From Chrysoperla carnea (Eukaryota; Arthropoda; Insecta; Neuroptera; Chrysopidae), in NCBI RefSeq assembly GCF_905475395.1, contig NC_058337.1:12326983-12390982 (forward strand): 64,000 bases of DNA, read 5' to 3'. Shown one piece after another: positions 36,781 to 50,360 of this stretch. The notes below the pieces were generated by a model. The model was given only the letters and a program-made list of their open reading frames with translations. It had not been told where the DNA came from and did no database searches. How positions within the stretch are numbered: the first letter of the stretch is position 1; each line of letters starts with the position of its first letter. The position numbers and the translations under genes are program-made.

Positions 36781-37633
36781 TCTCCAAATTGGTGTTAATA
36801 CCTTGTCCTAACCATGAAACGTAAAGATATATTGAAAATTTCGATTTCGAAAATCGGCCCATTACAATAAATTACTGGGAAGTAAGCAATTCAAGACATA
36901 GTAGCGGGTCTTTATGTTAAGCGTTTCTTTTAAACTGATGTGTTACTTAAGGTTAAGGGGTACCCGTATTAACCTGTAAGTACACCATGTGTAAAGTCGG
37001 AATCATTTTAATCGGTTATCGGGAAGTGTTTAAAATATTTAATTTTTCAAACACAGAATTTTGGGTACAAAGAGAATCATCTTTTGGACACATCGAATTT
37101 GACCTTAACCTGTAGGCTTATCTAAAACACCTTGGGATCGCTACTGATAAGCAGTAAAATAAAATTTTTAATTAGAAGTTGTTTTTCATAAAAGAGCAAA
37201 TATTTTGTTCAAAGCCTCTCTTCGAGAATTAAATAGCACGGCAAAAGTAACAGGTATTACGAGTCAAGGACAAGAACATTACCTCTCCTAACTATAAAGT
37301 TGCCTTTATCTCTTATTAAATTGCGTAATCCATTCGATTTACAAAAAAAAAAATGTTTCGCATAAATTCTATTAAGATGTTCCGCCTTGGTACCCTACAA
37401 AATGTTTTTTATTATCGACTAAAATGGTGGACCCCGTAAAGTCGATTAATTAAAATAATGAAGTTAATACCACTAGAAGGATTTTAATTTTATGATTAAT
37501 TTCAAGTAGCTAATCATGCAAAATTAATTTCATTGTTTTTGATTTCATTTTCAATCATACAAGGTATTAATTTCACTATTTACGTCACCTGCAATCAGAT
37601 TACAGATTATCCATACCTCATCTGATTACAGTA

Positions 37634-38994
37634 TACAGGGAGCCATTTTAATCTATTAAGGCTAATAGCTCGTTTTGTAACTAAACAATCAAAAAATAAC
37701 TTAAACAAAAGGAGTTATATGACATATATGAGGGGCATCATGTTCTGACATCAGATTAGACCTTGACCTGCGGGTTTCTTTACTAGTCAATTTAGATCTT
37801 AGACAGTAAGAGACAGAATATAACTTTAAATTAGAAATTTGTTCAATATTTTTCCGAAAATCATCAGCTTTCGTAGGAAATTCGACTTAAAAATATGCCA
37901 TTATTGCATTTAAACAAAAGAAAATAGCATTAGATTAATTTTTTAAGCAAAAATTATCAAGGACAATAAAGGCCATTTGTCTATGTTAATAACTTTTAAG
38001 TCCAGGTAATTTTTCAGACGCCAAGTGGGTCAGAAAGGTTGTAAATTGGACAGCATCCGTCACTATGGTGATAACCATTTGTATGGCATCTGTACACCGA
38101 AAAGGCAAGTCTGTTTGCCCTGAGGTGGCAGCCCTACCAACAGGATCGCGTACGGTAAGCTAATCAATCCCTTACCTTAAATTCAATGTATTAAAGAAAC
38201 CTCAACAAATTGGGGCCCTACGTCCCCTCGGGATTAAAGGACATAAATCAAGTAAGACAAACTTTCAAGATCACATGACCTTAAAACTAAAATTTCAGAT
38301 CAAAGTCATGGACACAAGCGAATGTTCTCTATTGCCCTTGACAACTTTTGGCAAAAGGATTTTTATGTAGATAGCGTGCTTTTTTTTCTATCATATGCAA
38401 TAATGACAAATGCTGAAAGCTTTTCGAAAAAATGTTTTAAACAAAGAATTCTAGTTTTTTTATGTAGCTCTACTTTCTAATTTAAAGTGTTATTATATCT
38501 CTAATCGTTTAGGATCTAAATTGACTATTAGAGCAATTTGGAGAATTATAGGTCCAATCTTATGTCAATATGATGTCCCGCACAATATGATGTCCCTCAT
38601 CAAGCTATGCAAATTTTAAGTTATGTTTTGATTGGTTAGTCAACCCTAGTAGCTCAGTGGGTTAGAGCATGGTCTGTTCCGTTCGCGGTATGTCTAGGGT
38701 AGCGAGTTCGATTCCCGCCGTTACAACAAATATTAATTTAATTAATAGTTTTGATGTGCTGGTTTAGTGCATGGTATATGCATGAAGGAGGTGCACTCAG
38801 CCTCTGAAAATAATTGAGGCGCTGATAAATGAAATTATCAGCCGAAAAGGTGGTAAAACCCATATATGGTATCACAATGGGCTCTATAATCTAAGTGTGT
38901 CCCTCGTGGACAGCCAATATAACCTAATCTAATCTTGATTGTTGAACAATTAACCAGCTATTAGCCATTATAGATTACAATGGTCCACCCTGAA
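37634..38994. mobile_element. TIR element G, carrying a SINE
   Basis: The left end CAGGGAGCCATTTTAATC, followed by TAATAGCTCGTTTTGTAAC, pairs with the right end, whose reverse complement reads CAGGGTGGACCATTGTAATC then TAATAGCTGGTTAATTG. Inner arms also pair (for example around 37790-37850 and 38470-38530). Fragments occur at 44288-44500 and, reversed, at 53265-53470. The SINE at 38635-38934 is inserted in its right arm. No transposase frame. Confidence 0.65.
38635..38934 (+). mobile_element. tRNA-derived SINE (about 300 bp)
   Basis: The head has a tRNA-like D-arm, GCTC-loop-GAGC, with box A TAGCTCAGTGG at 38650-38660 and box B GAGTTCGATTC at 38704-38714. The body is unrelated to tRNA (GGAGGTGCACTCAGCC, GTGTCCCTCGTGGACAGCC) and the tail is a short CTAATCTAATC repeat. 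It is flanked by TTGATTG at 38628-38634 and 38935-38941. The opposite arm of the host element shows the undisrupted site (TTTTTTGATTGTTTAG in reverse), confirming the insertion point. Confidence 0.8.
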
Positions 38995-40931
38995 TTATTA
39001 CCAGGGATTCCAAAGTTAGACGTAAAAATTTATTGTGTAAAAATGTAAAACAAATCATCATCCCACATGGATTGCGAAATTCAAATAACGTAAATGAGAA
39101 ACTTAATTTTAAGCCTTTAAGAAGAATTAATTTTTTAGATCTCATTGGCCTTAAAGGATCATGTGATCCACACTCATTGGCCAAACACTAATAACTTGAT
39201 CGAAACTGATTGGTCGACGTCATAATTTGTTAAGATACTTGGAAAGTATAAATTGTGCACACACCAAAATTCCCGGAAATTAATGAACTGGGCCAATTTG
39301 ACATGCGTACATTGCTTTTCAGGAAACGATACACGTGATTTCAATTACAACTGATTCGGTGTAATCTAAATTGTAAATATTTTAGGTCTAGTTTTATGGA
39401 CGGTTTATCCGTCCAACTTAGGTTAATTTAAGATATCAATGGTTATTTACATACGATTTTTCCGTTTCAGAAACGATGTAAAATGTTTATATTTTTCGAT
39501 GTATATATTTAATAAGATGATGTATTATAGATAAAGCTTAGGCTAGGAACTATAGATTCTAAGACGTATTGTAATTTTACATTGTAAACTGACGATATTA
39601 ATATATAATTTTCAACGTTAACTTCATACCAGTGTGCAAATTGTCTAGAGAGAAATTATGATTACACAATTTATACTGATGATGACTACATGGTAGCTAA
39701 AATAGGTTTTTATATACAACAAAAATCGATCTAGGAAATTGGGGCAAAAATCGATCATGATGAGTTCACATGCCTTTATATATTATAAATGTGAAAGTAA
39801 GGTTGTTTGTTTTTTTGTTACGCTTTCACAAAAAAAACTACTGAATAGATTTGAATGAAGCAAATAAGAAAGCTCATACATCAGAATAATTTCATAAAAG
39901 ATTTTTTTATTAAATTTTGTCTATGAGATTTCACTACGCCGTCTATGAGCATCATTTTGGACCATAAATTAAAGATTTCTGTAAAAATGGTGAATACAAT
40001 TCATGGCCACCTGTTCTAATACACTCAATGAATTGAGACTCTATAACATTTAAAAAAATTTTTAATCTGTACAAATTATTTACTTAAGTGAAACAATCCC
40101 TACCCTTATTTTGAGTGTTATGGAGGGGGGATTAGTGAGAGCATTGGAGGTGAAGGCTAAATCGCGATGGTCAAATATAAAAATTTGGTGATAATTTGCA
40201 TTCATATTGATGGAGATATGTCTATCTGAAAATAAATAACTTTCATTTGCTTATGAAAACGTGAGCAATGGTTTTCAGTAGCTCGCTATTGTTGTATTCT
40301 AATATAAATATTATTTAATATACTGGAAATAATTTATGTCCTTCAGACTATAAAAAAAAAAAATTTTAAAGAATTTACACACAAACAAATAGCCACTTAA
40401 TGCATGTTTTACATAAATTTAATAATATGGTATATAGGTGAGAGTAAAAGTGTGTTTCATATTTACATTTTTAAACTAAAAGTAAATAGTATTACAATAC
40501 TATTACTTAGAGTAATTAGACCTTTCTGACACGATGAATATAATTGAATCGATATCGATATTGATCAATAAATATTAATACAGGGAATAGAGACATTTTA
40601 CTTCGGAAAAGATTCCCGGAAAGCTGGCTTTTTGAAAGGACCTTCTATTTATGGTTCTAAACAAAATCGCAAAAGTCCCCATTGATCCGTATGCTTCCAT
40701 AATTTTGACTTTTATTAACCTTGTTACTGTTAACGTTGAATTATTTTGCTAATTAAAAAATTCTTTAAATTCCTTAAAAAAGCAGTAGACCGATAGAATA
40801 CAAACAAACCTGAGATCTACTACTAAAGCATGAAATCTGCCAACCTTGACCGGCAATGTTTGCAACTTTAGATAAATTATAATTGAAAATTTAAGATAAT
40901 ATGGAATTGAGTTGTATAATCATGTTAGTCT

Positions 40932-41491
40932 AAGATCCCAATTAGGATCGACCTTCACCCATCTGTTTACCGAATGAAAGTTATTTTTTATGAAATATAA
41001 AATGTTAACAAATATCCCTGCAATGGGTTGCCTAAAAAAATGTGGTCAAGACTACTTTTAGTGAAAATATCAAGAGTAAAATTTTTTGAAATTTTTCACT
41101 GACTTACATATCTAACGAATATTGATCTACTCGAAAGTAAAAGCCATAAAGAATATGCAGCAGCTATGCTGTCTGCCTCTTTTCGTTCACTATTTTCGCA
41201 TTTATACAAGTTGTGAATAGTAATTACGTTCATCTGTTAATTCATTGCCTCACATATATAAATAAAGATAATTTTATTGCAAATACGGTGCTATATGATT
41301 GTCCACAAAATATCAGTCAAAAAATAAAGTTTACAAGCTTTCCAAGTTTTGATATTTTTATTAAAAGTTGTCTGGACCATATTTTTTAGGGCAACCCACA
41401 ACAGGGATATTTGTAAATATTTTACATTTCATAAAAAAATAACTTTCATTCGGTAAACAGATGGGTGAAGGTCGACCTTAATTCGGATCTT
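40932..41491. repeat. 560-bp foldback
   Basis: The left end AAGATCCCAATTAGGATCGA, then CCTTCACCCATCTGTTTACC, pairs with the right GGTAAACAGATGGGTGAAGG, then TCGACCTTAATTCGGATCTT. Inside, AAATATCCCTG pairs with CAGGGATATTT, and GGGTTGCCTAAAAAA with TTTTTTAGGGCAACCC. The centre (about 41110-41330) is unpaired. No ORF. Confidence 0.8.
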
Positions 41492-41894
41492 GTACTATGC
41501 AGCTCATTCTAACTAAACGGCCCAAGTACACATAAAAAAACCTTATTTAATGTGGTTTCCCGGTGGTCTTTCCGGAGATGCCTGCACTGTAATTTTTTAA
41601 AGGTCGAAATTGAATGCACTCAATATTGCTACGATGTGGTTTCAACAAGACCGTATCATACGCCACATAGTGACAAAAATTGAAGCAATTTGTACTTTTT
41701 CTCTGAGGTTAAGTTATTGATCTATGCTATCAAGCTTAAGACATTAGACAAGCTCAACGGTAATATTTAATTCGAAACGATTATTTGAATATTCGAAAAA
41801 ATGACTCCAATTTTTTTTTTCATTAGGCAATAACAGGGTATGCAAATGACTTTTTTTGTTGTTCGGAGAGTATTTATTATTCTATGTACCAATG

Positions 41895-42747
41895 CACTGA
41901 AAAAAGTTCTTAATATCAACCGATATGAGGTTTTCTCAACCTCATCACGAGATCATTATGGCGAATGGGGCCCCGAATGTTATACAACTATCGTACGGGG
42001 TTGAGTAGTGAAGTTGAAACAAACGCATGAGTTGTTTATATGAAAGTAATATACTGTCTAACAAATGTCAAATTTTGTTGTTATGAAATGCAACATATTT
42101 TTAAACAATCTTTTTTTGATTGGTTCCACCACTTAGAAATATTATAACAAAATACTGATGTGATTGTCACAACCACATGGGCAGGTTTATTTAAAAAAAA
42201 AAATAGATTTCTTCGAATTCTATTTGAACCAGCGACATATGGATTATTACTATTGATTTTAGTGTCTTAAGTCCACCACTGCATCAACTGCGATATCGAT
42301 GGTTGTTATACTATATATTATAAAAATCAATAATCTTCATATAGTTGACTCAATCCCACATTGGCTAGGCATGCTAAAGTATGTGTTCGTAATAACCAAA
42401 TCCTATATTTAAAGCAAACATAAAGATATGTTTTTTTAATTTGTATATTCGCTTATTTAGACGTTTATATATTCAAGTAATTAAGTACAATTTTATTTTC
42501 AATCAATAAAATGCACGACTTTAAACTAAATTCAATCTGTTCCATAGAAGTAATTTTTTTAATTTAACTTCTGTGATTTTGTATCAATAAATTCATATTT
42601 TAATTAAATCCCATTCTATTGTAAATACAAATATTTAGCTGTACTTGTTCCAATCATTAGGAAATTGTTTGAAAGTATTTTTACTTCATTTCAATATGAA
42701 ACGGCCAACTTCGGGATGTGGTTGTCGTATTTTTTTTTTTTTCAGTG
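41895..42747 (-). mobile_element. CACTG-family element, copy 1 (853 bp)
   Basis: Starts CACTGAAAAAA and ends with a long T-run and TTCAGTG; TG flanks both sides. On the minus strand it holds a tRNA-like block: box B GGTTCAAAT near 42222-42230 and a decayed box A around 42280-42300. A body block (GTTGTTTATATGAAAGTAAT) and an outer block (CAAATATTTAGCTGTACTTG) are shared with the other copies. No transposase frame. CACTG ends with a 2-bp target fit a CACTA-type element, as an inference. Confidence 0.75.
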
Positions 42748-43267
42748 TGGAATATCAATGATCTATAGATAGAATAAAGAGAGTAATTATCACTCGCAAT
42801 ATAAGATGTTACTATTTTCCCAGGGCTTAATTAACATTATTTTTATAAGTAAGAGCTTAATTATATTAATAATTATCAATATCAACTTAGAAAAAAAACG
42901 TATAAATAATGTCAAAGATTTTTCTATAATGTGAGAGCCGTTTTGTTTTAAAAGAAATTCGAACGCAGTTGCACTAAAAAAAAGTATATAGGAGCTTAGA
43001 AGATTAATATTATTTGATCTGGTTTGATTTGAGCTTTAGCAAGATTATTTGCGAAAGTGTTAAGATTAATCCACTGTATCGGGAATCTAAATTCTGAACA
43101 CTTTATATCTATTTATTAATTTAAAAAAACATCTCTTTTCGTTTTGTGCACAGAAGCTTTTTCTTATCTTTCCAAAAACCGCTACTGTGAATTGTACGAG
43201 CATAAGGAAATAAATTTCTTAACCAAGCATTTTAATTTATTGTATATCCTGGAATATTAGTCGAACA

Positions 43268-43425
43268 GACTTAATATGTATGTGTGTGTGTGTGTGTGTG
43301 TGCGTACGTTCGTGGTCATTTTTTTCCGGATCGATATGAACAAAAAATGATATCGCCTTGTTGAGGTGTCGATCGAAACGTATTAATGGCAATATGATTC
43401 GAAAAGAATTACGTTTCGAGTCGGT
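43268..43425 (-). repeat. (TG)n microsatellite with conserved flank
   Basis: (TG)n is at about 43279-43302. The downstream text (GAGGTGTCGATCGAAACGT) is the reverse complement of the flank at 36600-36720, with several changes and insertions. Confidence 0.6.
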
Positions 43426-44699
43426 TGAGTTTTTTTTATTATTATTATCATTTTTTATAACTCTTTATTATACTGGGAAGTTATTCGTGTGGACTTCAAG
43501 GGTCACATCACGCCAGGCCCACTAATGGATTGTTATTATTTTTGTTTTGAATGATATTTTTTATTCAACTTTAAACTACGACGACGTCATTCTATAAATA
43601 TAATTTCTGTAATTATGTTACTAATAAACCGGTTATTAATTTCATTTCAAAACAATATTGGCTACAGCTTTTGATTGCAGAATTCTATAAAAGAGTCAAA
43701 CTACAGACAAACTTGATCACTAAATCCCAAGGGTATCATTTACTTGCCACCTTAGTGTAGGGAGAAATAACAATAAAAATAATTAATATTATTAAAATTA
43801 TCATTTTATTTGTTAATTATCTTATTAGTCCAGCTCCTACTAGCGATCAGGTATGAATATTTTCAACAAATTCATTTTTCTAGAAGAATCATAATAGGAC
43901 AGGCATTATCTTTAGTTGAAATTTGAAATTACTAAAGTTGAAATTTCCAAAGGATTTTTTGACCAGTAGAATTGAATCTTCATAGGTATCGTCCTCATAA
44001 TAATTGAAATTCATATAAACAAAGTTTAGACCAGTCATGTTTTCGACCCTCGGAACTTTAATTTTCCATATAAATATTATCAATAATAATAAATGAGAAC
44101 TCTATAAGAGAAGATAATAAACGAGAATTTGCCATTAATTTTGTCCAACATTTCCGGCAAATATTAAAAAAAAAAAAACATTTTAAACAAAATTTCTTTT
44201 CCTTTTTTTTTTTAGAAAATGGTGGTGAATATGAAAAAAACTTTCAGCCAAGCGTTGTAGCAAATTAAATTTTATAAAAGGCATTCTATACAGAGTGAAC
44301 CATTTTAATCTATAATAGCTAATACCTCGTTTTATAGTTAACAAATTAATAAATAACTGAAACAAAAATTGTAGAGTATGATGGGGGACATCATGTTATG
44401 ATATAAGATTTGCCCAAGTTCTTCGGGTTGCTTTAATAGCCAATTTAGATTCTAAACGCTAAGAGATAAAACACATTAAATAATGGTTAAGATGAAAATT
44501 TATATCACTGTACAGTTCGAATACAGCCATTATAAAACTATATACTGGGTGAACCAGTAACTAATACCGCCCTAAATTCGTCTTCTATAAATCTGCTATA
44601 AGTGACAGAAGAAACAAGTGTAACTTAATATAGCGATAATAATTTTTATTCAGTTGGAGTCGCTTCGAATTCTCAAAGTTTTGAAATGATTAGTTATTA

Positions 44700-45536
44700 C
44701 ACTGAAAAAATAATTCGTAATATCAACCGATATAAGGTTGTGTCAACCTCATCGCGAGATCAAACATGGCGAATGAAGCCTCGAATGTGATACAACTACC
44801 ATACGGATTGAGTGGTGAAGTTGACACAAGCGCATGAGTTGTTTGTATGAAAGTAATATACTGTCTAACAAATTTCAATATTGTTGTTTTGAAATGTAAC
44901 ATAGTTTTAAGCAATCTTTTTTTGATTAGTTCTACCACTTAGAAATATTATAACAAAATACTGATGTGATTGACACAACCACTATGGATTACTTTTGATT
45001 TTACTGTCTTAAGCCCTCCGCTGTACCAACTGGACTACCGATGAGTGTTATATATGTGTAATATATTATGAAAATGATCAATAAGTTTATTTCAAATTCT
45101 ATGTAAATTGTATAAAAAAAATCTTCATGTAGTTGTGACGACCTATAGCCTAGACATGACAGGAATGTGTTTATAGAAACAAAATCCCATATTTAAAGCA
45201 AACATAAAGATATGTTCTTTTAATTCATCGATTCGCTTTATTTACACGATTATTTATTCCAATTAAGTACAATTTTATTTTCCATCAATAAAATTCATGA
45301 CTTTAAACTAAATTCAATCTCTTTCATAGAAGTAATAATTTTTTTAATTTAACTTTAGTGATTTTGTATCAATGAATTCATATTTTAAATTTAATCCCAT
45401 TCTATTGTAAATACAAATATTTAGCTGTGCTTGTTCCAATCGTTAGAAAATTGTTTGAAAGTATTTTTACTTTATTTCAATATGAAACGGCCAACTTAAA
45501 GATGAGGTTTTCATTTATTTTTTTTTATTTTCATTG
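44700..45536 (-). mobile_element. CACTG-family element, copy 2 (837 bp)
   Basis: Starts CACTGAAAAAATAATTCG and ends TTTTCATTG, with TA on both sides as a 2-bp duplication. It matches copy 1 along its whole length, with about 45 bp missing at the box B side of the tRNA-like block, so this copy has probably lost the promoter. Confidence 0.75.
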
Positions 45537-45539
45537 TAC

Positions 45540-47300
45540 CTAATCTAATAACATCAACCTATTATATAAATTTTTTAGCCTGTTTTAAAAATTCAATTGG
45601 TTCTTTTCAAAATAAAATAGACTTTGTAATCATATAATTAGACATTATTTATATTTAAATTTGATTCTACCATGTAAGTTCAAGAGCATACCATTACTTG
45701 GTTCAAGTTTTCAATTTTAATTTTTGTTTTTAAAAATTGGACTGATGACCTTCATAATTATATAGGTGTATATAGGTAAATCAAGTAGATAAAAAAAAAT
45801 TATGTTGCATCTAATTAACATTTATACTATCATTTGCAAAGAACCTGAAACTTGATTTTTTGTGTCCTATGGGACTTGTTATGAATCAATAAAGTAAAAA
45901 ATAAAATATATATAACGTTTTTAACCACGACAAAGTCAAAACAAGTCGTCGTCGACATGGCTCTTAGAGGTCAGATCAATTACTTTTTAGGGAAAAAATT
46001 TTGAGGACAAGGTACTAGGTTCAAAAGAATATAATAATTATACAGGGTGTCTCGCGTGATTCGGTGGACATAGCTTAACAGCGTAAAATAGTTGTATTTT
46101 GAGTTTTATTTTAAAAGAAATTTTACAAATTAATATTACAAGTCACAAGCAAGGAACTGTAATAAAATGCTATTTTTGAGTACAATTAATAAGAATCAAA
46201 AAGTCACCAACGTAGTTTTCTATTGAATATCTACAGTTATTATTATTTAACAACATACTATGTAAAAAAATAATTGGTAAGAAGTTTCTAAATATCAAAA
46301 GGGTTGAATACAATATTTTCGATACTTTTAAACTTATTGACATTTCTTTATTTATTGTGTAATCATTGACTTTTCTTTTAACGTACAGATAAAGTATGAC
46401 AAACAAAAAAATCGTCGAAAAACACGGAGATCAATTTCTTTGTAATTTAAAATAATCATAGAATTTTAATATCATTATGGACCTATAGTGTAAATTTTAT
46501 ATTTATAAAAACATATTTCTCTTGAGTTATCCTCAAATCATAAAATTTTTTAATTTGATCTTCGAGGCGAATACATTAATTTGTTATCAGGACATTAATA
46601 ATTTGCTATTTAAGCTAATAATACATTTGGGACTAAACATGAACTAGGACACATTAGACAAAAGAGGTTCACCATGATTTGCAAATGCAGTTAATGGTTT
46701 CTAAGATCTTAAAGGCTTGGTAAATAACGGATTTAATTTAATTGTAGAAGCGAAAATAATATTTGAAAAAATTAGTTAGAGTTGTAAATTTTTTTAGCTG
46801 CTTGTTGGTGCCGCCGTAATAGAAAGCAAAATTTGCAATTTTCGTGTATGATATCGATTTATTTTTGTCCATAAAAGAACAATTTTGAAATTCTTACAAA
46901 GGTTTCAAATTTTTTTAAAATGAAATAGCAAGTATCGTAACTCTCACTTACGATTGTATTATTATGTGATATGGTTATATGAGTTTTAATATTATCTAAT
47001 CGCCATAATCAGAGCTTTTATGGTACTGTATGGAAAACCTTCAAGTATGAACTTTTTTCCAAGAATGAAAATTAAGAGTTGCAAATTTTTTTACCGGCTT
47101 TTTGAATTCGTCGTAATGGAAATCAAATTTTTCGACTTTCATGTTCGGTATCGACTTATTTTATCCATAAAAAATATATTTTAAAATTTTTTTGACGGTT
47201 TTAATTTTTTTGTAATTATGCAGTGAGTATGCTAACTCTTTACAACATAGTAACAACACACCACTTATGATTCAGTCAATATAGACGAAAAAAAGGCCGG
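45540..47300. other. AT-rich stretch with one terminal-repeat-like word
   Basis: No gene recognised. TACAGGGTGTCTCGCGTGATT at 46041-46061 resembles the end of the giant foldback and of other insect repeats ending in ACAGGGTGT, but its partner end is not found here. Confidence 0.4.
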
Positions 47301-47302
47301 AC

Positions 47303-48180
47303 CTGGAAAAAATTACAATACTGAATCTGAGGTTATAGATCGTTAGGGGAGCATGTAAATAACTTAAAAAAAAATTAAGAGAATTTTTCGTTCCGCTGTT
47401 TTTGAGAAAATCCAAAAAAATGGGAAAAAAAAATTTGGAATGCGTTTTTCTCGGAATCTATTGGTTTAAGGGAAAAGTTAGTAAATTACAAAAAGCAGGT
47501 GGCGTTAAAGTATCAAAAAAGGGTTTTTCACGATTTTCATTAAGAAAAAATGATGTTTTTGTAAAAGTGTAAATGAGAAAGTTGTTTGACTCAAAATTAG
47601 CTTCAACTTTTATTTAAACAATTTACCGTTTAAAAAACTTACCGTTTCCGAGCTATAGTAAAACAATGTATGTTTAAAATAAACCAAGAAAATAAAAAGG
47701 AAATCAAGTACTCCTTTTCAAAATTTTAAAAAACTTAACTTTTAGATTTTTTAGCAAGCTGTATTTCAAAAACGGTAAGTTTTACAAAAAAATTGTTTAA
47801 ATAAAAGTTGAAGCTAAAAGTTGAAGCTAAACAACTTTTTCATTTACACTTTTACAAAAAAATCATTTTTTCTTAATGAAAACCGTGGAAAACCCTTTTT
47901 TTGATACTTTAACGCCACCTACTTTTTGTAATTTAACTCGTATGACGTTGCTCCAATGACATAAAATGTAGCTGACAGTGTCTTCTACATTTTTTATTTG
48001 AAAAACTTTTCCCTTAAATCAATAGATTCCGAGAAAAACGCATTCCAAATTTTTTTTTCCCATTTTTTTGGATTTTCTCAAAAACAGCGGAACGAAAAAT
48101 TCTCTTAATTTTTTTTTAAGTTATTTACATGCCCCTTTAACGATCTATAACCTCAGAGTCAGTATTGTAATTTTTTCCAG
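47303..48180. mobile_element. Foldback element (878 bp)
   Basis: Ends CTGGAAAAAATTACAATACT and AGTATTGTAATTTTTTCCAG. Arms of about 330 bp pair nearly perfectly: AACGATCTATAACCTCAGA against TCTGAGGTTATAGATCGTT, TGGAATGCGTTTTTCTCGGA against TCCGAGAAAAACGCATTCCA, and a GATACTTTAACGCCACCT pair. One arm has an extra insert of about 60 bp (47943-48005). No ORF. Confidence 0.85.
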
Positions 48181-49567
48181 TCAAAATGCCAGATTTACTG
48201 TACCATTAGTTAATATAATTTTACATTGAAAAGTTAATATTTTTCCTATTTTCTAACAAATTTAAGTAAGTAATTATGTTTATTTACATTTAATAAAATA
48301 TTATATGCAATTTCGTGCCTTATTTTTATAATTTCTAATGCAGCAAGTTTAATTAATTTTTATTTTTCAATAATTTTAAACAAAACGCATTATTTATTGC
48401 AAATTTTATAAGATAACAGCGCTGCAATCGATTTAGCTGTCCCCTCCGCCTACGTTTTCTTTTTAACAGTTTCTTTTAAAACAATGCCACATGTATCATA
48501 TAGGCAATCACGGCGCGGGCGTTCGTCTAGGGGCCCCACCATCTTTTCTTATTTTCATAAAGGGCTTCGGTGTTGGAACCCAAATAGATTTAAGAGGACT
48601 AAAAAAGAAATAAAAAAATAAAACTTCGGACAAAAAGAAGGAAAGTGTAAACGCAGTACAGTTGTTAACGCAGTACTGCTTTTAAATTATTAAGTCTACG
48701 AAAAAAAGTTAATCATTATCTCCTTTAATATAATAACAATAAAAAAACCGCGCATGGTTGAAAAAAGAAAAGAATTTTCAGGATTTTAAAATAAAGATCA
48801 TTACCAAAGTACCCATTTTATTCTACAACTAATTTGTTAGATATAAACTATTCTAATTTTACTGAAATCTGGAACAATGTACGTACAATTAAATATATTA
48901 AAATAAACATGTATATAATTTATTGGTCACAAATAAAAATTCTAGTTATGAAAATTCATTGGAAATTTTTTAATTGTTAACAATAATATTAATTAAATTA
49001 AATGACCTCCATCTTACATACTTTAACAGGCCAATCACATATTGCCTTAACATAATATCAGAAAGTTAGTATCGTAATAGATACTTATTATGACATAAAA
49101 TGAATATTGTCATCATCAATGAATGATTGTAGTTACCATAGACAACTAATTATAATATAGATGCACAAATCCAATAGTTTTTATCATATGAGCTATATGA
49201 GATCCAACAAATTGACACTCCAAACAATGGATGTCACTACAGTAGGTTTCTAGGACAATATATTATATTATTATGGCCTAAAGAGCTGTACTTTCAAAGA
49301 TTCACTAATTAAATGGCTAGTAAAAAGTAATTTATTTGTCCAAAACTTCATAGTTTTTGTGTGACACGTCGTTTTGAGTAAAAAAATGTTCTAGCTCAAG
49401 GCCTACTAGAGTTGTGTCTTTTTTTTTGTAACGTTAAATTTTCCTTAAGAAATTGCGATAGGTACTAATACACTGTATATGAAATATTTCAGAGAATACA
49501 GTACATCGAATTTAAGATGAAGACACCCTTATATTTTCGTTATTTATATAAATATCAATGTTAAATT

Positions 49568-50360
49568 AAGTAAAAATACTTTCAAACAATTTCCTTATGA
49601 TTGGAACAAGTACAGCTAAATATTTGTACTTACAATAGAATGGGATTGAATTTAAAATATGAATTCATTGATACAAAATCACTAAAGTTAAATTAAAAAA
49701 AATATTACTTCTATGAAAGAGATTGAATTTAGTTTAAAGTCATGAATTTTATTGATGGAAAATAAAATTGTACTTAATTGGAATAAATAATCGTGTAAAT
49801 AAAGCGAATCGATGAATTAAAAGAAAATTGCTTAGCGTTTGCTTTGAATATAGGATTTGTTTATTGTCGAACACATAGCTGTTATATCTAGTCTATATGT
49901 GATTGTATAAACTACATCAAGATTGTTGTTACTAACTTACAGTGAATTTGAAAAAACTTATTGCTCATTTTTATAATATATACCATGTTTGGACTTCAGA
50001 CACTAAACTCAATAGCAATCCATATGCCTCTGGGTCAAATCCGACTAGAAGTAATCTAATCTTTTTTAAATAAACCTAACCTGCTCATGTGGTTGTGACA
50101 TTCACATCAGTATTTTGTTATAATTGTTATAATATTTATAAGTGGTAGAACCAATCAAAAGAAGATTGTCTGCATTTCTATATTGCATTTCAAAACAACA
50201 ACATTTGAAATTTGTTAGACAGTATATTACTTTCATACAAACAACTCATGCGTTTGTGTCAACTTCACCACTCAACCCCGTACGGTAGTTATGTCACATT
50301 CGTCGCCCCATTCGCCATATTTGATCTTGCGATGAGGTTGATATTAATTTTTTTTTTCAG
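49568..50360 (+). mobile_element. CACTG-family element, copy 3
   Basis: Opposite orientation to copies 1 and 2. It shares GGAACAAGTACAGCTAAAT, the ATTGTACTTAATTGGAAT block and the tRNA-like remnant (box B GGGTCAAATCC near 50034), then GTGACATTCACATCAGTA and GTTAGACAGTATATTACTTT. It ends in a T-run and TTTCAG, lacking the last TG. Its left end is fused to REP-J text (49497-49567), so this copy is rearranged. Confidence 0.7.

Noticed and set aside
39770..39900. TATTATAAATGTGAAAGTAAGG phrase as a transposon start
   Set aside because: Similar phrases begin several insect repeats, but no matching end or second copy is seen here, so it is not listed as a feature.
41895..42747. Calling the CACTG elements Transib or RAG-like
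   Set aside because: CACTG resembles the start of such ends, but the flanks repeat only 2 bp rather than 5, and no heptamer-spacer-nonamer pattern is visible.
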